In this document: piece by piece, positions 16,700 to 25,869 of the stretch
Position numbering within the stretch: the first letter of the stretch is position 1
Layout: each line of letters starts with the position of its first letter
Assembly (NCBI GenBank): GCA_964455395.1
Contig: CAYVWB010000012.1
Coordinates: forward strand, 1 to 64,000
DNA from: CAYVWB01 sp964455395
Lineage (GTDB): Bacteria; Desulfobacterota; Desulfovibrionia; Desulfovibrionales; Desulfovibrionaceae
Direction of reading: 5' to 3'
DNA: 64,000 nucleotides
The notes under the pieces: generated by a model
Told to the model about the DNA's origin: nothing
Database searches by the model: none
The model's input: only the letters and a program-made list of their open reading frames with translations
Program-made: the position numbers and the translations under genes

Positions 16700-18301
16700 T
16701 CACGCTGTCACCCCGGCCATGCGCAGCCCGATGCGCTCCATGGGCGACTGCCCGGCCGTGTCGGCAGTGGCGCCGGGGTCCCGCAAGTCCATGGTGTCCA
16801 GCACGCGGCCCCGGAACATGACGGCCACACGGTCCGCCAGGGTGAGCGCTTCCTTGAGATCGCCCGTCACCAGAAGCACGGCCGCGCGTTCGCGTTCCAT
16901 CAAGAGCAGCCGCCAGACGTCCCGGGAAGCCTTGATGTCCAGCCCTTGGGTGGGTTGTTCGGCGATGAGCAGACCGGGTTCGCGGAAGAGTTCGCGCGCC
17001 AGCAGAAACTTCTGGAGGTTGCCCCCGGAGAGGTTGCCGGCCAGCGTGTCCGGGCCGGGGGCGGCCACTTCGAAGTCGGCGAGGGCGCGGGTCACGGCGT
17101 CGCGCGCCGCTGTGCGGTCCACCACGCCGAAGCGACCGGTGAAGCGCGGCAGGGTGGTCAGCAGAAAATTCTCCAGCAGGGTCATGTCGGGGACGCTCCC
17201 GGCGGCGTGGCGGTCCTCGGGCACATAGGCCAGGGCCTCCCGCGGCGGCGACCAGGCGCGGGCCGCCGTGCGCGTTCCCATGAAAGCGAGCTCGCCGGAG
17301 GTCATGGGCGCGGCCCCGGCGAGGGCCGCAGCCAGTTGAGACTGCCCGTTGCCCGCCACCCCCACCACGGCGAGGATCTCCCCACGGCGCACGGTCAGGT
17401 TTACGGCCGTGAAGGGAGGTGGGGCGCCGCGGCCGCCTTCGCCGGCGAGGTCCCAGGTCTGCAGCACGGGCTCGTCAGGAGGGGGCACGGCGGAGTCGCG
17501 GCGGGGCTGGGACGGCGTGGCGGGTTCCGGCATGGAGAGGAGCACTTCGCGGCCCACCATGAGTCGCGCCAATTCCTGACGGGAGGGCCGTCGCGCAGGG
17601 CTCATGTCCATGTTGCGGGCGGTCACGCGGCCGCGGCGCAGGACGCTGATCTCGTCGGCGAGGGCCAGCACCTCTTCGAGTTTGTGGGTGATGAAGACGA
17701 TGGCGCGGCCCTCGGCGCGGAGTTTCTCGAGGGCGACGAAGAGCGTCTCGATCTCCGTGGGTGTGAGCACTGCCGTGGGCTCATCCAGGATGACGAGGCG
17801 GGCGTCCCGGGCGAGGACCTTGAGGATTTCAACGCGTTGGCGCTCCCCCATGGAGAGACTCGCCACACGGGCGCGCGGCGTGACGGCGAGGCCGAGGCGC
17901 TCCGCCATCGCCAGCGCGTGGGCCAGGTAGGCCCGGCGCTCGGCGCGCGGCGGCGCGGAAAGCAGCAGGTTTTCCTGCACGGAGAGCCCCTTGGCGAGCA
18001 TGAAGCGTTGGTACACCATGCCCACACCGGCGGCGAGGGCCGCCCGCGGAGAGGTGAACCGCACTGGTTCGCCGTGCATGAGGATGGCTCCGGCGTCCGG
18101 TTGGAGACGTCCTGCGAGCATGGACATGAGGGTGGATTTGCCCGCGCCGTTTTCTCCCAGGAGGGCGTGGACACGGCCGGAATGGACGTCGAAATCCACG
18201 TCCTTGTTGGCGAGGACCGTCCCGAAGCGTTTGGTGAGGCCGCGGCAGCTCAGCAGGGGCGCTGGCGGATGCGTTGGCTGGGGTGTGGCGGGATGATGCA
18301 T
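16700..18301 (-). CDS. Nucleoside/simple-sugar type ABC ATPase with two ATP-binding domains
   Basis: 533 residues. The first domain has Walker A GENGAGKST (about 49-57), signature LSMGERQR and Walker B in LVILDEPTAVL. The second has the degenerate P-loop GVAGNGQSQL and signature LSGGNLQKF usual in the ribose/nucleoside importer family, where only one site is fully active. It drives uptake through the two permeases downstream. The start at 18301 follows the phosphoribosyltransferase stop by 31 bases with an AAGG site. Confidence 0.92.
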   Translation of the reverse strand: MHHPATPQPTHPPAPLLSCRGLTKRFGTVLANKDVDFDVHSGRVHALLGENGAGKSTLMSMLAGRLQPDAGAILMHGEPVRFTSPRAALAAGVGMVYQRFMLAKGLSVQENLLLSAPPRAERRAYLAHALAMAERLGLAVTPRARVASLSMGERQRVEILKVLARDARLVILDEPTAVLTPTEIETLFVALEKLRAEGRAIVFITHKLEEVLALADEISVLRRGRVTARNMDMSPARRPSRQELARLMVGREVLLSMPEPATPSQPRRDSAVPPPDEPVLQTWDLAGEGGRGAPPPFTAVNLTVRRGEILAVVGVAGNGQSQLAAALAGAAPMTSGELAFMGTRTAARAWSPPREALAYVPEDRHAAGSVPDMTLLENFLLTTLPRFTGRFGVVDRTAARDAVTRALADFEVAAPGPDTLAGNLSGGNLQKFLLARELFREPGLLIAEQPTQGLDIKASRDVWRLLLMERERAAVLLVTGDLKEALTLADRVAVMFRGRVLDTMDLRDPGATADTAGQSPMERIGLRMAGVTA

Positions 18302-18332
18302 CGAGCGCGCCTTGGTGGTCTCTGTCGGGTCG

Positions 18333-19010
18333 TCAACGAGATGCGTCGCGGGGGACGAGGGTCGGCGCAGGCAGGGTGGCCAAGGCGTGGACGTCCACGG
18401 GCAGCGTCATGGAAGGCGTTCCCTCGGCGGCGGCGCAGAAGACGCCGAGCACCGGCGGCGGTTCACGATCGGCTTCCTCGAAGCAGGCAGTGACGAGATC
18501 CAGGGCGCCGAGCAGAGTGGAGCCCGTGGAGACGACGTCGTCCACAAGAATGACGCCGCGCACGCCCGAGCGCAGGATGTTGATGTCGCGTTCGTAGAGG
18601 GCGAGGACCTTGTCACCGCTGGTGATGGAGTCCACACCCACCTGGATGAGGGGCCGGCGGGAGGGCTCCATGTGCGGTTTGATGCGGTTGTAGGCCACGG
18701 CGATTTCGTCCACGTCGAGCTCCATGGCCACCACTTGCGCGAGCTGGAGCGCTTTCTCCACGATGGAGAGGACGGCGACGCCTTGCATGTCGCCCACGGT
18801 CCGGGTCACCGTGTCGCGGACCACGGCGGCGAGCAGCCGGCCGAAGTCGCGGTTCAGCCGGGTCTGTCCCACCAAGTTCAGGGAAGCGATGCGCAAGCGG
18901 TCCCCGCCGGGTCTGTCCAGCAGGACGAAGGGGATCTCGACCGCATAGCCCAGGCCGGGAACGCTGAGGCGGTGCTTGTCGCCGGAGTCGCGGCATTGCA
19001 GAACGTCCAT
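18333..19010 (-). CDS. Phosphoribosyltransferase, type I (purine-salvage type)
   Basis: 225 residues. VILVDDVVSTGST at 153-165 is the PRPP-binding motif of type I phosphoribosyltransferases. The upstream half lacks close similarity to a single named enzyme, but the layout fits adenine, xanthine or orotate phosphoribosyltransferases. It lies between the substrate-binding protein and the ATPase of a nucleoside importer, so a role in turning an imported base into the nucleotide is a reasonable inference. AAGG precedes the ATG. Which base it uses is not readable from sequence. Confidence 0.8.
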   Translation of the reverse strand: MDVLQCRDSGDKHRLSVPGLGYAVEIPFVLLDRPGGDRLRIASLNLVGQTRLNRDFGRLLAAVVRDTVTRTVGDMQGVAVLSIVEKALQLAQVVAMELDVDEIAVAYNRIKPHMEPSRRPLIQVGVDSITSGDKVLALYERDINILRSGVRGVILVDDVVSTGSTLLGALDLVTACFEEADREPPPVLGVFCAAAEGTPSMTLPVDVHALATLPAPTLVPRDASR

Positions 19011-19101
19011 GGTCGCCTTCAGGGGTCTGAAGCCGTCACGCGGTGTGGAAGCCGCGTCGACCCCCGGGTGGCTCCAGGGGCCGGCGCGGCGGGTGACGGA
19101 G

Positions 19102-20244
19102 TTACTCGGGGATGGAGCCGGAGACGCCGTGGACCAGCCAGCGCATGGTCAGCAGGTCCTGGTCGGAGGCTTGCGCGCCTTCCTGGATGAGAATATCGCC
19201 AGCCTGGTTGGCCACGGGGCCCGCGAAGATGTCGTCATCGCCGGCTTCCAGACGCGCTTTCTCCGCGTTGACTTTCTCCACGACTGCGGCGGGGACGTCG
19301 CCGTGGAAGTCGGAGATGGCGATGACGCCTTCATCGAAGCCGCCCCAGTAGGATTCGCTGGTCCATGTCGCGTCTTTCACGGCGCTGACCTTGTTCACGT
19401 AGATGGGGCCCCAGTTCCACACGGTGGAGAGCAGGGCGCAGTCCGCGCCGTACCGGGCGGCGTCCACGCCGTAGCCGATGGCGGGTACGCCTGCGGCGCA
19501 GGCGGCTTTGGCGGAATCCGGCGTGTCGGCCATCTGGCGGATCAGGTCGTGACCCCGGGCGGCCATGGTCTCGGCGAGAGTGGTTTCGTTGATGGGGTCG
19601 CGCCATGCTTTGAGCCACGCCACGGTGACGACCGCTTCGGGGTCGAACTCGTGGCCGGCTTCGGTCAGGCCCTTCTTCAGGCCGATGGTGAACGCATTGA
19701 TGCCGCGCACGGGTTCGGGGATGGGTTGGGTGGCCACCGTGCCCACGTTCTTGAAGCCCATGAGGCCGGCCATGTAGCCCGCGAGGTACTCGGCTTGGTA
19801 CATGCGTGCGAAATAGTTGCCCATGTTGGGAGCTTGCTTGTAGCCGGAGCAGTGCTCGAAGACGGTGTCGGGGAACTCTTCCGCCACAGTCATGGTGGGG
19901 TCCATGTGGGCGAACGTGGTGGCGAAGACGATGTCGAAGTCCTGGGCCGCGTAGTCGCGGATGACGCGTTCGGCGTCTGCAGGGTTCACCACGTGTTCGG
20001 TGTAGGCCACCTCCACGGCATCGCCGAGGACTTCCTGCATGTGCTGGATTCCTTCGTAATGCGCAGTGGTCCAGCCCTGGTCGTCGATGCTTTCCAGCAA
20101 AGCGAAGGCGGCTTTCACCGTCTCCTTGGGTTGCAGGTCGGGCTGGGCGGCGGCGGGTCCGACGGCTCCCCCGACGAGGGTCAGGCAGAACAGACAGGCG
20201 ACAATGGTCCGTATGCGATTCATGAAGCGTGTGGCGTGGGACAT
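19102..20244 (-). CDS. BMP-family (PnrA-like) nucleoside-binding lipoprotein or periplasmic protein
   Basis: 380 residues. An N-terminal signal (about residues 10-34, ending GPAAAQ) lacks a lipobox cysteine, so the protein is probably free in the periplasm. The body follows the BMP/Med family of purine nucleoside receptors: DDQGWTTAHYEG near the start, GYKQAPNMGNYFARMYQAEY in the middle and a GFDEGVIAI region. AAGGAG lies before the ATG. A TTGACA hexamer at 20346-20351 (minus strand) could start the operon, but its -10 partner is poor. It is the first gene of the uptake operon. Confidence 0.9.
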   Translation of the reverse strand: MSHATRFMNRIRTIVACLFCLTLVGGAVGPAAAQPDLQPKETVKAAFALLESIDDQGWTTAHYEGIQHMQEVLGDAVEVAYTEHVVNPADAERVIRDYAAQDFDIVFATTFAHMDPTMTVAEEFPDTVFEHCSGYKQAPNMGNYFARMYQAEYLAGYMAGLMGFKNVGTVATQPIPEPVRGINAFTIGLKKGLTEAGHEFDPEAVVTVAWLKAWRDPINETTLAETMAARGHDLIRQMADTPDSAKAACAAGVPAIGYGVDAARYGADCALLSTVWNWGPIYVNKVSAVKDATWTSESYWGGFDEGVIAISDFHGDVPAAVVEKVNAEKARLEAGDDDIFAGPVANQAGDILIQEGAQASDQDLLTMRWLVHGVSGSIPE

Positions 20245-20361
20245 GTGCGGACTCCTTGACGGTTGCGTTCGAGCAGCGCCCCGGGCTGAGGGAGTGAAGA
20301 CGCGGGGCGCGCGGGAAGGGACTCTTTCGCGCGCAGTGACGATTTTGTCAACAGCGGTGGG

Positions 20362-20874
20362 TCACAAGGTGCGCAATACGTCCAGCGCCGCGCCGTACTG
20401 GGGTTCCTGGGTTAGCTCCGGGACGAGCTCGACATACGCAACCTCGTGCGCGGCGTTCAGCACGAAGACGGCCCGCGCCAAGAGCCGCAGCTCCTTGATG
20501 AGCAGGCCGTACGCTTTCCCGAAGGCGGCGTCGCGGTGGTCCGAGAGAGTCACCACCCGGTCCACTCCGGCGGAACCGCACCACCGCCGCTGCGCAAAGG
20601 GCAGGTCCATGGTGATGGTCAGCACCACGGGACCAGTCGGCAGCGAGGCCGCTTCCTGGTTGAACCTGCGCGTCTGCATGTCGCACGCCGGGGTGTCCAG
20701 CGAAGGCGCGCTGGCGAGGATGAGGGGACGGCCGGCGAAAGCGCCGAGGGAGACGTCCGCCAGATCCACCCCCTGCGCCGTGAAGAGGGGCGCCTGCTCG
20801 CCCACAAGGGGTCTCTCGCCCAGCAAAGTGAGCGGGGTGTTCCGGAAAGTGACGGCGCCGAAGTGTTCAGACAT
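20362..20874 (-). CDS. tpx: Thiol peroxidase
   Basis: 170 residues from the ATG at 20874, which has AAAGGA upstream; the frame reaches 20937. PSLDTPACD carries the peroxidatic Cys64 and RRWCG the resolving Cys99, the same spacing as E. coli Tpx within one residue. It reduces H2O2 and lipid hydroperoxides with thioredoxin in the periplasm or cytosol. No signal peptide is present. It sits 117 bases upstream of the nucleoside uptake operon on the same strand and may be transcribed separately. Confidence 0.93.
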   Translation of the reverse strand: MSEHFGAVTFRNTPLTLLGERPLVGEQAPLFTAQGVDLADVSLGAFAGRPLILASAPSLDTPACDMQTRRFNQEAASLPTGPVVLTITMDLPFAQRRWCGSAGVDRVVTLSDHRDAAFGKAYGLLIKELRLLARAVFVLNAAHEVAYVELVPELTQEPQYGAALDVLRTL

Positions 20875-21197
20875 GGCGGTGTCCTTTGGGTGAAAGTGAA
20901 GGATGGCCCCGCATGGGGCTGCGGCCGAGACCACCATACCAGAAGATCGCCCGGAAGCGAAAGCCCCGGCGATGGTTCGCGTTCGAGAATGGCCGGATCG
21001 TCACCTGGAGCAGGAGAGCCGGAGAAGGCGCGCGCATGGACCCACCGCCTGCCCCCCTGGAGTAAGCGCGGGGCAGACGGCGGAGGCGTCGGGAAAACGC
21101 GACCCAGGAACCGGAAGCCGGCAGCGCGCGCAGGGCCGTGAGACTCCCAGGCGCGCGCGTCGTGCGGGCTCCCGGCTGCGGGGCAGCGGAGCGGCGG
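20875..21197. other. Intergenic stretch without a recognised gene
   Basis: 323 bases between the NYN gene stop and the tpx start, both on the minus strand. CTGCCCC near 21049 can pair with GGGGCAG near 21070, which may be a weak terminator for the NYN gene. No coding frame with a ribosome site is seen. Confidence 0.4.
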
Positions 21198-21821
21198 TCA
21201 GATGAAGATGTTGATGAGGCCGTCGGCGTTGCGGATCATCTCCTGCTTCACGGTCTGGCCGAGAGTGGCGAGGTAGACGAGCAGCCCGTGGCGTCTGGCG
21301 AAGGCCATGGCCGGGGTGAGGTCCGAGTCGCCGGCGATGAGCACGAGCTTGTCCACGATGCGGTTGGTGGCGAGCCAGGCGATGTCCAGACCGATGTTGA
21401 TGTCCACCTGCTTCTGGCGGAAATCCGGGATGAGATCCTGGGAGGAGAGGTTGGCGCCAGCGGAGAGGAGCTCCTCGATCTTGTCCGGCGGCAGCCGCCA
21501 GCCGTTGAAAACCAGCTCACCGATCTGCAAGAAGAACTTTTCCTGTTCCGAAAGACGGGTGAGGAAGTTTTCCTGCGCGCGCGCGGAGGGCGTCTGGCTG
21601 TAGTCCACTGTCTCGCCGGTGGCGGGATCCGTAATGGCGCCGGCGTAGGGGTGGCAATCGTAGTAGTGGATGCGGAAAAGGAAGTCGTCTTTGGCTTGAG
21701 GGGCGTTCATGATCTTGGCGTTGCAGATGGTTGCGACATCTTCCGCCGTGGGGAACGCGTTGTTGTATTGCCTGTATTTCGATTTGAGAAATCCGCCGTC
21801 AATGAAAATGGCTGTCTTCAT
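21198..21821 (-). CDS. NYN-domain (PIN-like) putative ribonuclease
   Basis: 207 residues. The NYN fold is indicated by TAIFIDGGF at the start (Asp8), RIHYYDCHP, a KQVDINIGLDIAWLA helix and LVLIAGDSDLTPAM, which together supply the acidic residues that bind Mg2+. NYN proteins such as LabA and the MARF1 relatives cleave RNA. AAAGGA lies close to the ATG. It is followed on the same strand only by tpx after a long gap and preceded by the HD-GYP gene, so it appears to be single or loosely linked. The RNA target is unknown. Confidence 0.8.
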   Translation of the reverse strand: MKTAIFIDGGFLKSKYRQYNNAFPTAEDVATICNAKIMNAPQAKDDFLFRIHYYDCHPYAGAITDPATGETVDYSQTPSARAQENFLTRLSEQEKFFLQIGELVFNGWRLPPDKIEELLSAGANLSSQDLIPDFRQKQVDINIGLDIAWLATNRIVDKLVLIAGDSDLTPAMAFARRHGLLVYLATLGQTVKQEMIRNADGLINIFI

Positions 21822-21906
21822 GGAGTTCCTTTCTGTCTCGGGCTGTATCGGAATGGTTCGGAGTTTGGGGGCTTTGGTGTGGGAGGGGCCCGCGTCCGGG
21901 CGACCG

Positions 21907-22908
21907 TCAGGCGATCTCTGCGTTGGAGAGCACCATGATGAGGCGTTTGATGGCGTCTATGTCGTAGCGTTCTCTGTCGGCTTTGATGCGTGTGAGCGCC
22001 TGGAACGGCTTGAGCGCGGGGCCGTCCGGCGTGGCGCGGGTCAGGTTGTCGTATGCGTTGCACAGAATGACGACTTTGGCCGGGAGGGGAATGTATTCGT
22101 TGGTGAGGCCGGAGGGGTAGCCGGAGCCATCTGCGCGTTCGTGGTGGAAGAGAACGCAGTGGATGGTTTCCGTGGCCAGGGGCATGGCGGCCAGCATGGC
22201 CACGCCGGCGGCGGGGTGGCCGTGCAACTGGATGCGGTCGTCGGCCGTGAGGGCTTCCGAGCGTTTCTCCAGCAGCGCCTCGGGCAGAGCGCTCTTGCCC
22301 AGGTCGTGGAGGAGGGCGCCCAAGCTCGCGTTGAAGAGTACGGATTGATCCAACTCGTTGTACGTACGCAGCACGCTGTAGGTGAAGACCATGGTGGCCA
22401 GGCTGTGGTCGTAGATCTTGAAGCCTTTCTGGATCAGCGCAGCCACCCGCTTGAGCGCGTCCGGGTTGGCGATGAAATCCGCCGTGGCGTTGATGAGCTC
22501 CTTGAGGTGTTCGAAGCGGCGTTTGGCGCCGGCGGCAAGCTTCGTCTCCAGAATGTCCCGCGTCAAGGTGGTGGAGGTGGATTTCCACGCCCGCGCACGC
22601 TCCTCCACGGGGATGGACTCGTCGCCGAGGATCGCAGCCAGGTTCTCGCGCATGTACTCTTCGAAGGAGCCTTTTTCCTCCGCACGCACGAAGACTTGTC
22701 GCACGCCCATGTCCAGCAGCCGCTGGCGGTGTTCCGGGGTGAACGCTTCCCCTCCTTTCGTGTACAGTACAAGCCGGTCGTTCTGCTTCAACAGCACGTT
22801 GAAGCTGGACTTGGCCGTGGGCATGATGAACTGCGGCGACACGGCCAGCAGCTTGGGGCCTCCCGGTTCGGGCGCATTGGCGGAGCTGGTCTTGCGGGCG
22901 GCGTTCAT
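21907..22908 (-). CDS. HD-GYP domain phosphodiesterase-like protein
   Basis: 333 residues from the ATG at 22908, with a GGAG site; the frame extends to 22941. The N-terminal 80 residues resemble the regulatory domain common before HD-GYP modules. The catalytic domain has HD at 201-202 (LLHDLGK) and HHERADGSGYP at 255-265, the complete GYP signature, so c-di-GMP hydrolysis to pGpG or GMP is expected. No receiver or membrane segment is present. It is a paralogue of the HD-GYP gene at 46626. Confidence 0.9.
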   Translation of the reverse strand: MNAARKTSSANAPEPGGPKLLAVSPQFIMPTAKSSFNVLLKQNDRLVLYTKGGEAFTPEHRQRLLDMGVRQVFVRAEEKGSFEEYMRENLAAILGDESIPVEERARAWKSTSTTLTRDILETKLAAGAKRRFEHLKELINATADFIANPDALKRVAALIQKGFKIYDHSLATMVFTYSVLRTYNELDQSVLFNASLGALLHDLGKSALPEALLEKRSEALTADDRIQLHGHPAAGVAMLAAMPLATETIHCVLFHHERADGSGYPSGLTNEYIPLPAKVVILCNAYDNLTRATPDGPALKPFQALTRIKADRERYDIDAIKRLIMVLSNAEIA

Positions 22909-23054
22909 GGGATCTCCGGGGGTAAGTGAACCATCGAACATTCGAGAGGGATGGCGTTGACCCAGTCTATACGATCATAGGCGACGCGACGCAAGGGCCG
23001 CTTGTTCCGTATTCTGTCGCCCCGTGACGAATCGGTCCCTCGGAGGCCGGGAGC

Positions 23055-24239
23055 TCAAAGACCGTCGATGTACTGCACGGGCCGCACTTCGGTCCCCAGC
23101 AGCTTCAGATTGGTGAGGTTGCGCTCCACCACCTCGAAGACCACCACGTCCGGGCGTTCACGCTCCAGCATGGCGGGGTCCACGGGGTCGGCGAAGGAGG
23201 GGTAGATGAGGTTCGTCTCCACTTTGAGGAAGGGCTCCAGGAAGAGGGAGTAGGAATCGCCGTAGAGCGCCACGGTAGGGCTGTCGGGGCCGCGCTTGAA
23301 GGCTGTGTGCTTGGGCAGCACGCCCACGCCGCGGTCGATGTCGTCGCCGCCCATCATCAGCATCATGGCGAGGTCTCCGCCAGCTTGGGGATCCACCTTC
23401 CACCGGTAGTCGCTCTTGAAGGAGGGGGTGAATCCGGCTTCCGGCGCGATCTCCCGACACACCTCCATGAGTTGCTGGTGCGCGTAGTAGGAGCCCAGCA
23501 GCGTCCAGTGGGTGTCCGTCTTGTAGTAGATGGCTTCGTCTGCGCGCGCGGCGAGGATCGGCCGCGGGTCGATGATGGGGAAATCGAACCGCGTGCGCAT
23601 GTAGTCCAGAAACTGGTCCGTCCTGTTGTAGGGATTGATGACGCGCACCTGACCCGGCAGGTGACGGCGCATCACGTCGGCCTTGTCCGGGGGCGTCATC
23701 AGCACGAACCGCATGCCCCGTGCTTCCATCCACCCGGACCACGCGGCGAGCACGTCGCCCAGCGCCTGCAACTCGGAGGCGGTCAGCAGGTTCACGCCTT
23801 GGTGCGTGGCGATGGGGTCTTTGTAGGCCAGCTCCTCCTTCAGGAAGAGCCAGCCATCATTGCCCAGCAGCACCTTGTTGATCTGGACTGCGCCCATCAC
23901 GTGCCGCCGGAAAAGCACGTAGCTGCGGATCATGGCGTTGCGCAGGCCGAAGCGGTCGTTGTAATAGGCCGTGAAGCCCTTGGGGACGCGCGCCAGGATG
24001 GGATAGCTCAACCCGAACGCCGGGGGCTTGGCCTTGATGCGGTTCTCGAAGTTGCCTGACAGCAGCTTCATCCCGAAAAGATTCGCCAGCGTCGGCGCCA
24101 GCATGACGAAGACGAAGAGCGCGAGAATGAGCCGGCCGCCGTGCAGCCGGGGCGCTTTGACGCGGGTGAGGGCGCTGCCGCGGTTCTTGTCGACGTCGGG
24201 CGCGGAGGGGCTGTTGGCTGGAGTGGTGGACAAGGACAT
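23055..24239 (-). CDS. AlgJ/AlgX-like O-acetyltransferase, SGNH-like
   Basis: 394 residues. One membrane helix (about residues 36-58) anchors a periplasmic domain with the DTHWT motif that marks AlgJ/AlgX-type acetyltransferases and an LYGDSYS block near residue 310 carrying the likely serine nucleophile. It would accept acetyl groups from the MBOAT protein encoded just upstream and place them on an exported polysaccharide. The start lies 6 bases after the MBOAT stop, so translation is probably coupled. The target polymer is not known; no alginate genes are seen here. Confidence 0.85.
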   Translation of the reverse strand: MSLSTTPANSPSAPDVDKNRGSALTRVKAPRLHGGRLILALFVFVMLAPTLANLFGMKLLSGNFENRIKAKPPAFGLSYPILARVPKGFTAYYNDRFGLRNAMIRSYVLFRRHVMGAVQINKVLLGNDGWLFLKEELAYKDPIATHQGVNLLTASELQALGDVLAAWSGWMEARGMRFVLMTPPDKADVMRRHLPGQVRVINPYNRTDQFLDYMRTRFDFPIIDPRPILAARADEAIYYKTDTHWTLLGSYYAHQQLMEVCREIAPEAGFTPSFKSDYRWKVDPQAGGDLAMMLMMGGDDIDRGVGVLPKHTAFKRGPDSPTVALYGDSYSLFLEPFLKVETNLIYPSFADPVDPAMLERERPDVVVFEVVERNLTNLKLLGTEVRPVQYIDGL

Positions 24240-24245
24240 GGCGCG

Positions 24246-25685
24246 TTAGAACTGGAAGTAGATGAAAGGGTTGTACGTGGCGCTGGCGGTATAGATCACG
24301 GCGATGAAGAGCAGCCCCGCCATGAAGAGCGCTTGCGCTCCCGTGGCCAGACGCCGGCCCGTCGGCGTGGAGACCGCCTCCAGTCTGCGCTCCAGCCATG
24401 GTCCCGTGGGCGCAGCGAACACCACTGCAAGCAGGAACGTGAGCGCGAATTCCCGCGTCATGTACATGTCCAAGGTGTACAGCCGTTGCGCGTCCCCGGC
24501 GAGACCCAGCATCACCCCGACATACTCGGTGGCGTCCGCCAGATCCGGAATGCGAAAGTAGACCCAGCCCACCACCACCACGAAGCAGCAATACGCCATG
24601 GAGAGCGCTGCAGGCAAGGCGTCCAGGCCGCGTTTGAGGCCCGCGCGCTCCAGCATCATGAACGCGCCATGAAAGAGCCCCCAGACGATGAAGTTCCAAC
24701 TGGCGCCATGCCATACCCCCGTCAGCAGAAAGACCATGAAGAGGTTGGCGTACGTGCGCCATGGACCCCGTCGGTTGCCGCCCAGGGGGATATAGAGATA
24801 GTCCCTGAACCACGTGGAGAGGGTGATGTGCCACCGTCTCCAGAACTCCTGAATGGATCGGGCAATATAGGGATAGTTGAAGTTTTCCGGAAACTTGAAG
24901 CCGAAAATCAGCCCCAGGCCGATGGCCATGTCCGAGTATCCGGAGAAATCGTAGAATATCTGCATGGTGTACGCCAGAGCCCCCACCCAGGCCAACGCCG
25001 TGGTGATCTCCCCGGGGGGCAGCGTCATCACGGAATCCGCCATGGCCCCCATGGTGTTGGCGATGAACACCTTCTTGGCCAGTCCCAGCACGAAACGCCG
25101 CACCCCCACGCTCCACTTGGCGAGACCCAGCGTACGACCTTCCATCTCCGCAGCCACGTGCTCGTACCGCACGATGGGCCCCGCGATGAGCTGCGGAAAC
25201 ATGGAGATGTACAGCCCCAGCTTCAGCGCGCTGCGTTGCGGCAGGGAAACGCCCCGGTAGACGTCCACCAGGTAGGAGACCGCCTGGAACGTGAAAAAGG
25301 ATATGCCGATGGGTAAATGCACGCCGGGCGAAGCCACAGGGCCCGCGCCAGCCAGACCAAGCGCGACGTTCAGGTTTTCCACCAGAAAATTGGCGTACTT
25401 GAAATGACCCAACAGGAGCAGGTTGATCGCCACGCCCGCTGCCAGCCACCGTTTGCGGCGCCGTGCCGGGAGACCCTCATCCGCTGCGCCGATGCGCAAC
25501 CCCACCGCGTAGTTCAGTCCGATGGAGAGCAGCAGCAACCAGAAATGGTAGGGCTCCCCCCATGTATAGAAGAGCACGCTCGCCCCGAAGAGCACGGCGT
25601 TGCGCAGGCTCCTGCCGCTCAGCAGATACACCCCGAGGATGAGGGGCAGGAAGAGGAAGAGGAATATTGGAGAGCTGAAAACCAT
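24246..25685 (-). CDS. MBOAT family O-acyltransferase, AlgI-like
   Basis: 479 residues with about ten to twelve membrane helices. The family core is clear: an FPQLIAGPIVRYEH stretch, WRRWHITLSTWFRDYLYIP, and LLTGVWHGASWNFIVWG, which holds the conserved membrane histidine. It moves acetyl groups from the cytoplasm to a periplasmic partner, here the AlgJ-like protein downstream. First gene of the pair; the WcbI-like gene lies 184 bases upstream on the same strand and may belong to the same acetylation system. Confidence 0.95.
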   Translation of the reverse strand: MVFSSPIFLFLFLPLILGVYLLSGRSLRNAVLFGASVLFYTWGEPYHFWLLLLSIGLNYAVGLRIGAADEGLPARRRKRWLAAGVAINLLLLGHFKYANFLVENLNVALGLAGAGPVASPGVHLPIGISFFTFQAVSYLVDVYRGVSLPQRSALKLGLYISMFPQLIAGPIVRYEHVAAEMEGRTLGLAKWSVGVRRFVLGLAKKVFIANTMGAMADSVMTLPPGEITTALAWVGALAYTMQIFYDFSGYSDMAIGLGLIFGFKFPENFNYPYIARSIQEFWRRWHITLSTWFRDYLYIPLGGNRRGPWRTYANLFMVFLLTGVWHGASWNFIVWGLFHGAFMMLERAGLKRGLDALPAALSMAYCCFVVVVGWVYFRIPDLADATEYVGVMLGLAGDAQRLYTLDMYMTREFALTFLLAVVFAAPTGPWLERRLEAVSTPTGRRLATGAQALFMAGLLFIAVIYTASATYNPFIYFQF

Positions 25686-25869
25686 GGTGGGAACGGCGCC
25701 TCACGAATAGGGGACACCCCGCGACGCGGTGAATGCGCGCACGCATGGGAAGCCGATTGTCCTTACAGAAATCGATGCGCTTTGGCAACAACGCTCCAGT
25801 CGGGATGGCCTCGCCACGTCGCTCGCGACGGAGCGGAACGCCTTGTCCGAACGGACCGCGAACGCAGGC

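Noticed and set aside
16628..18493. A 621-codon plus-strand frame opposite the nucleoside ATPase
   Set aside because: The minus strand encodes full ABC ATPase motifs; the reverse frame has His/Gly/Glu-rich shadow composition and no domain.
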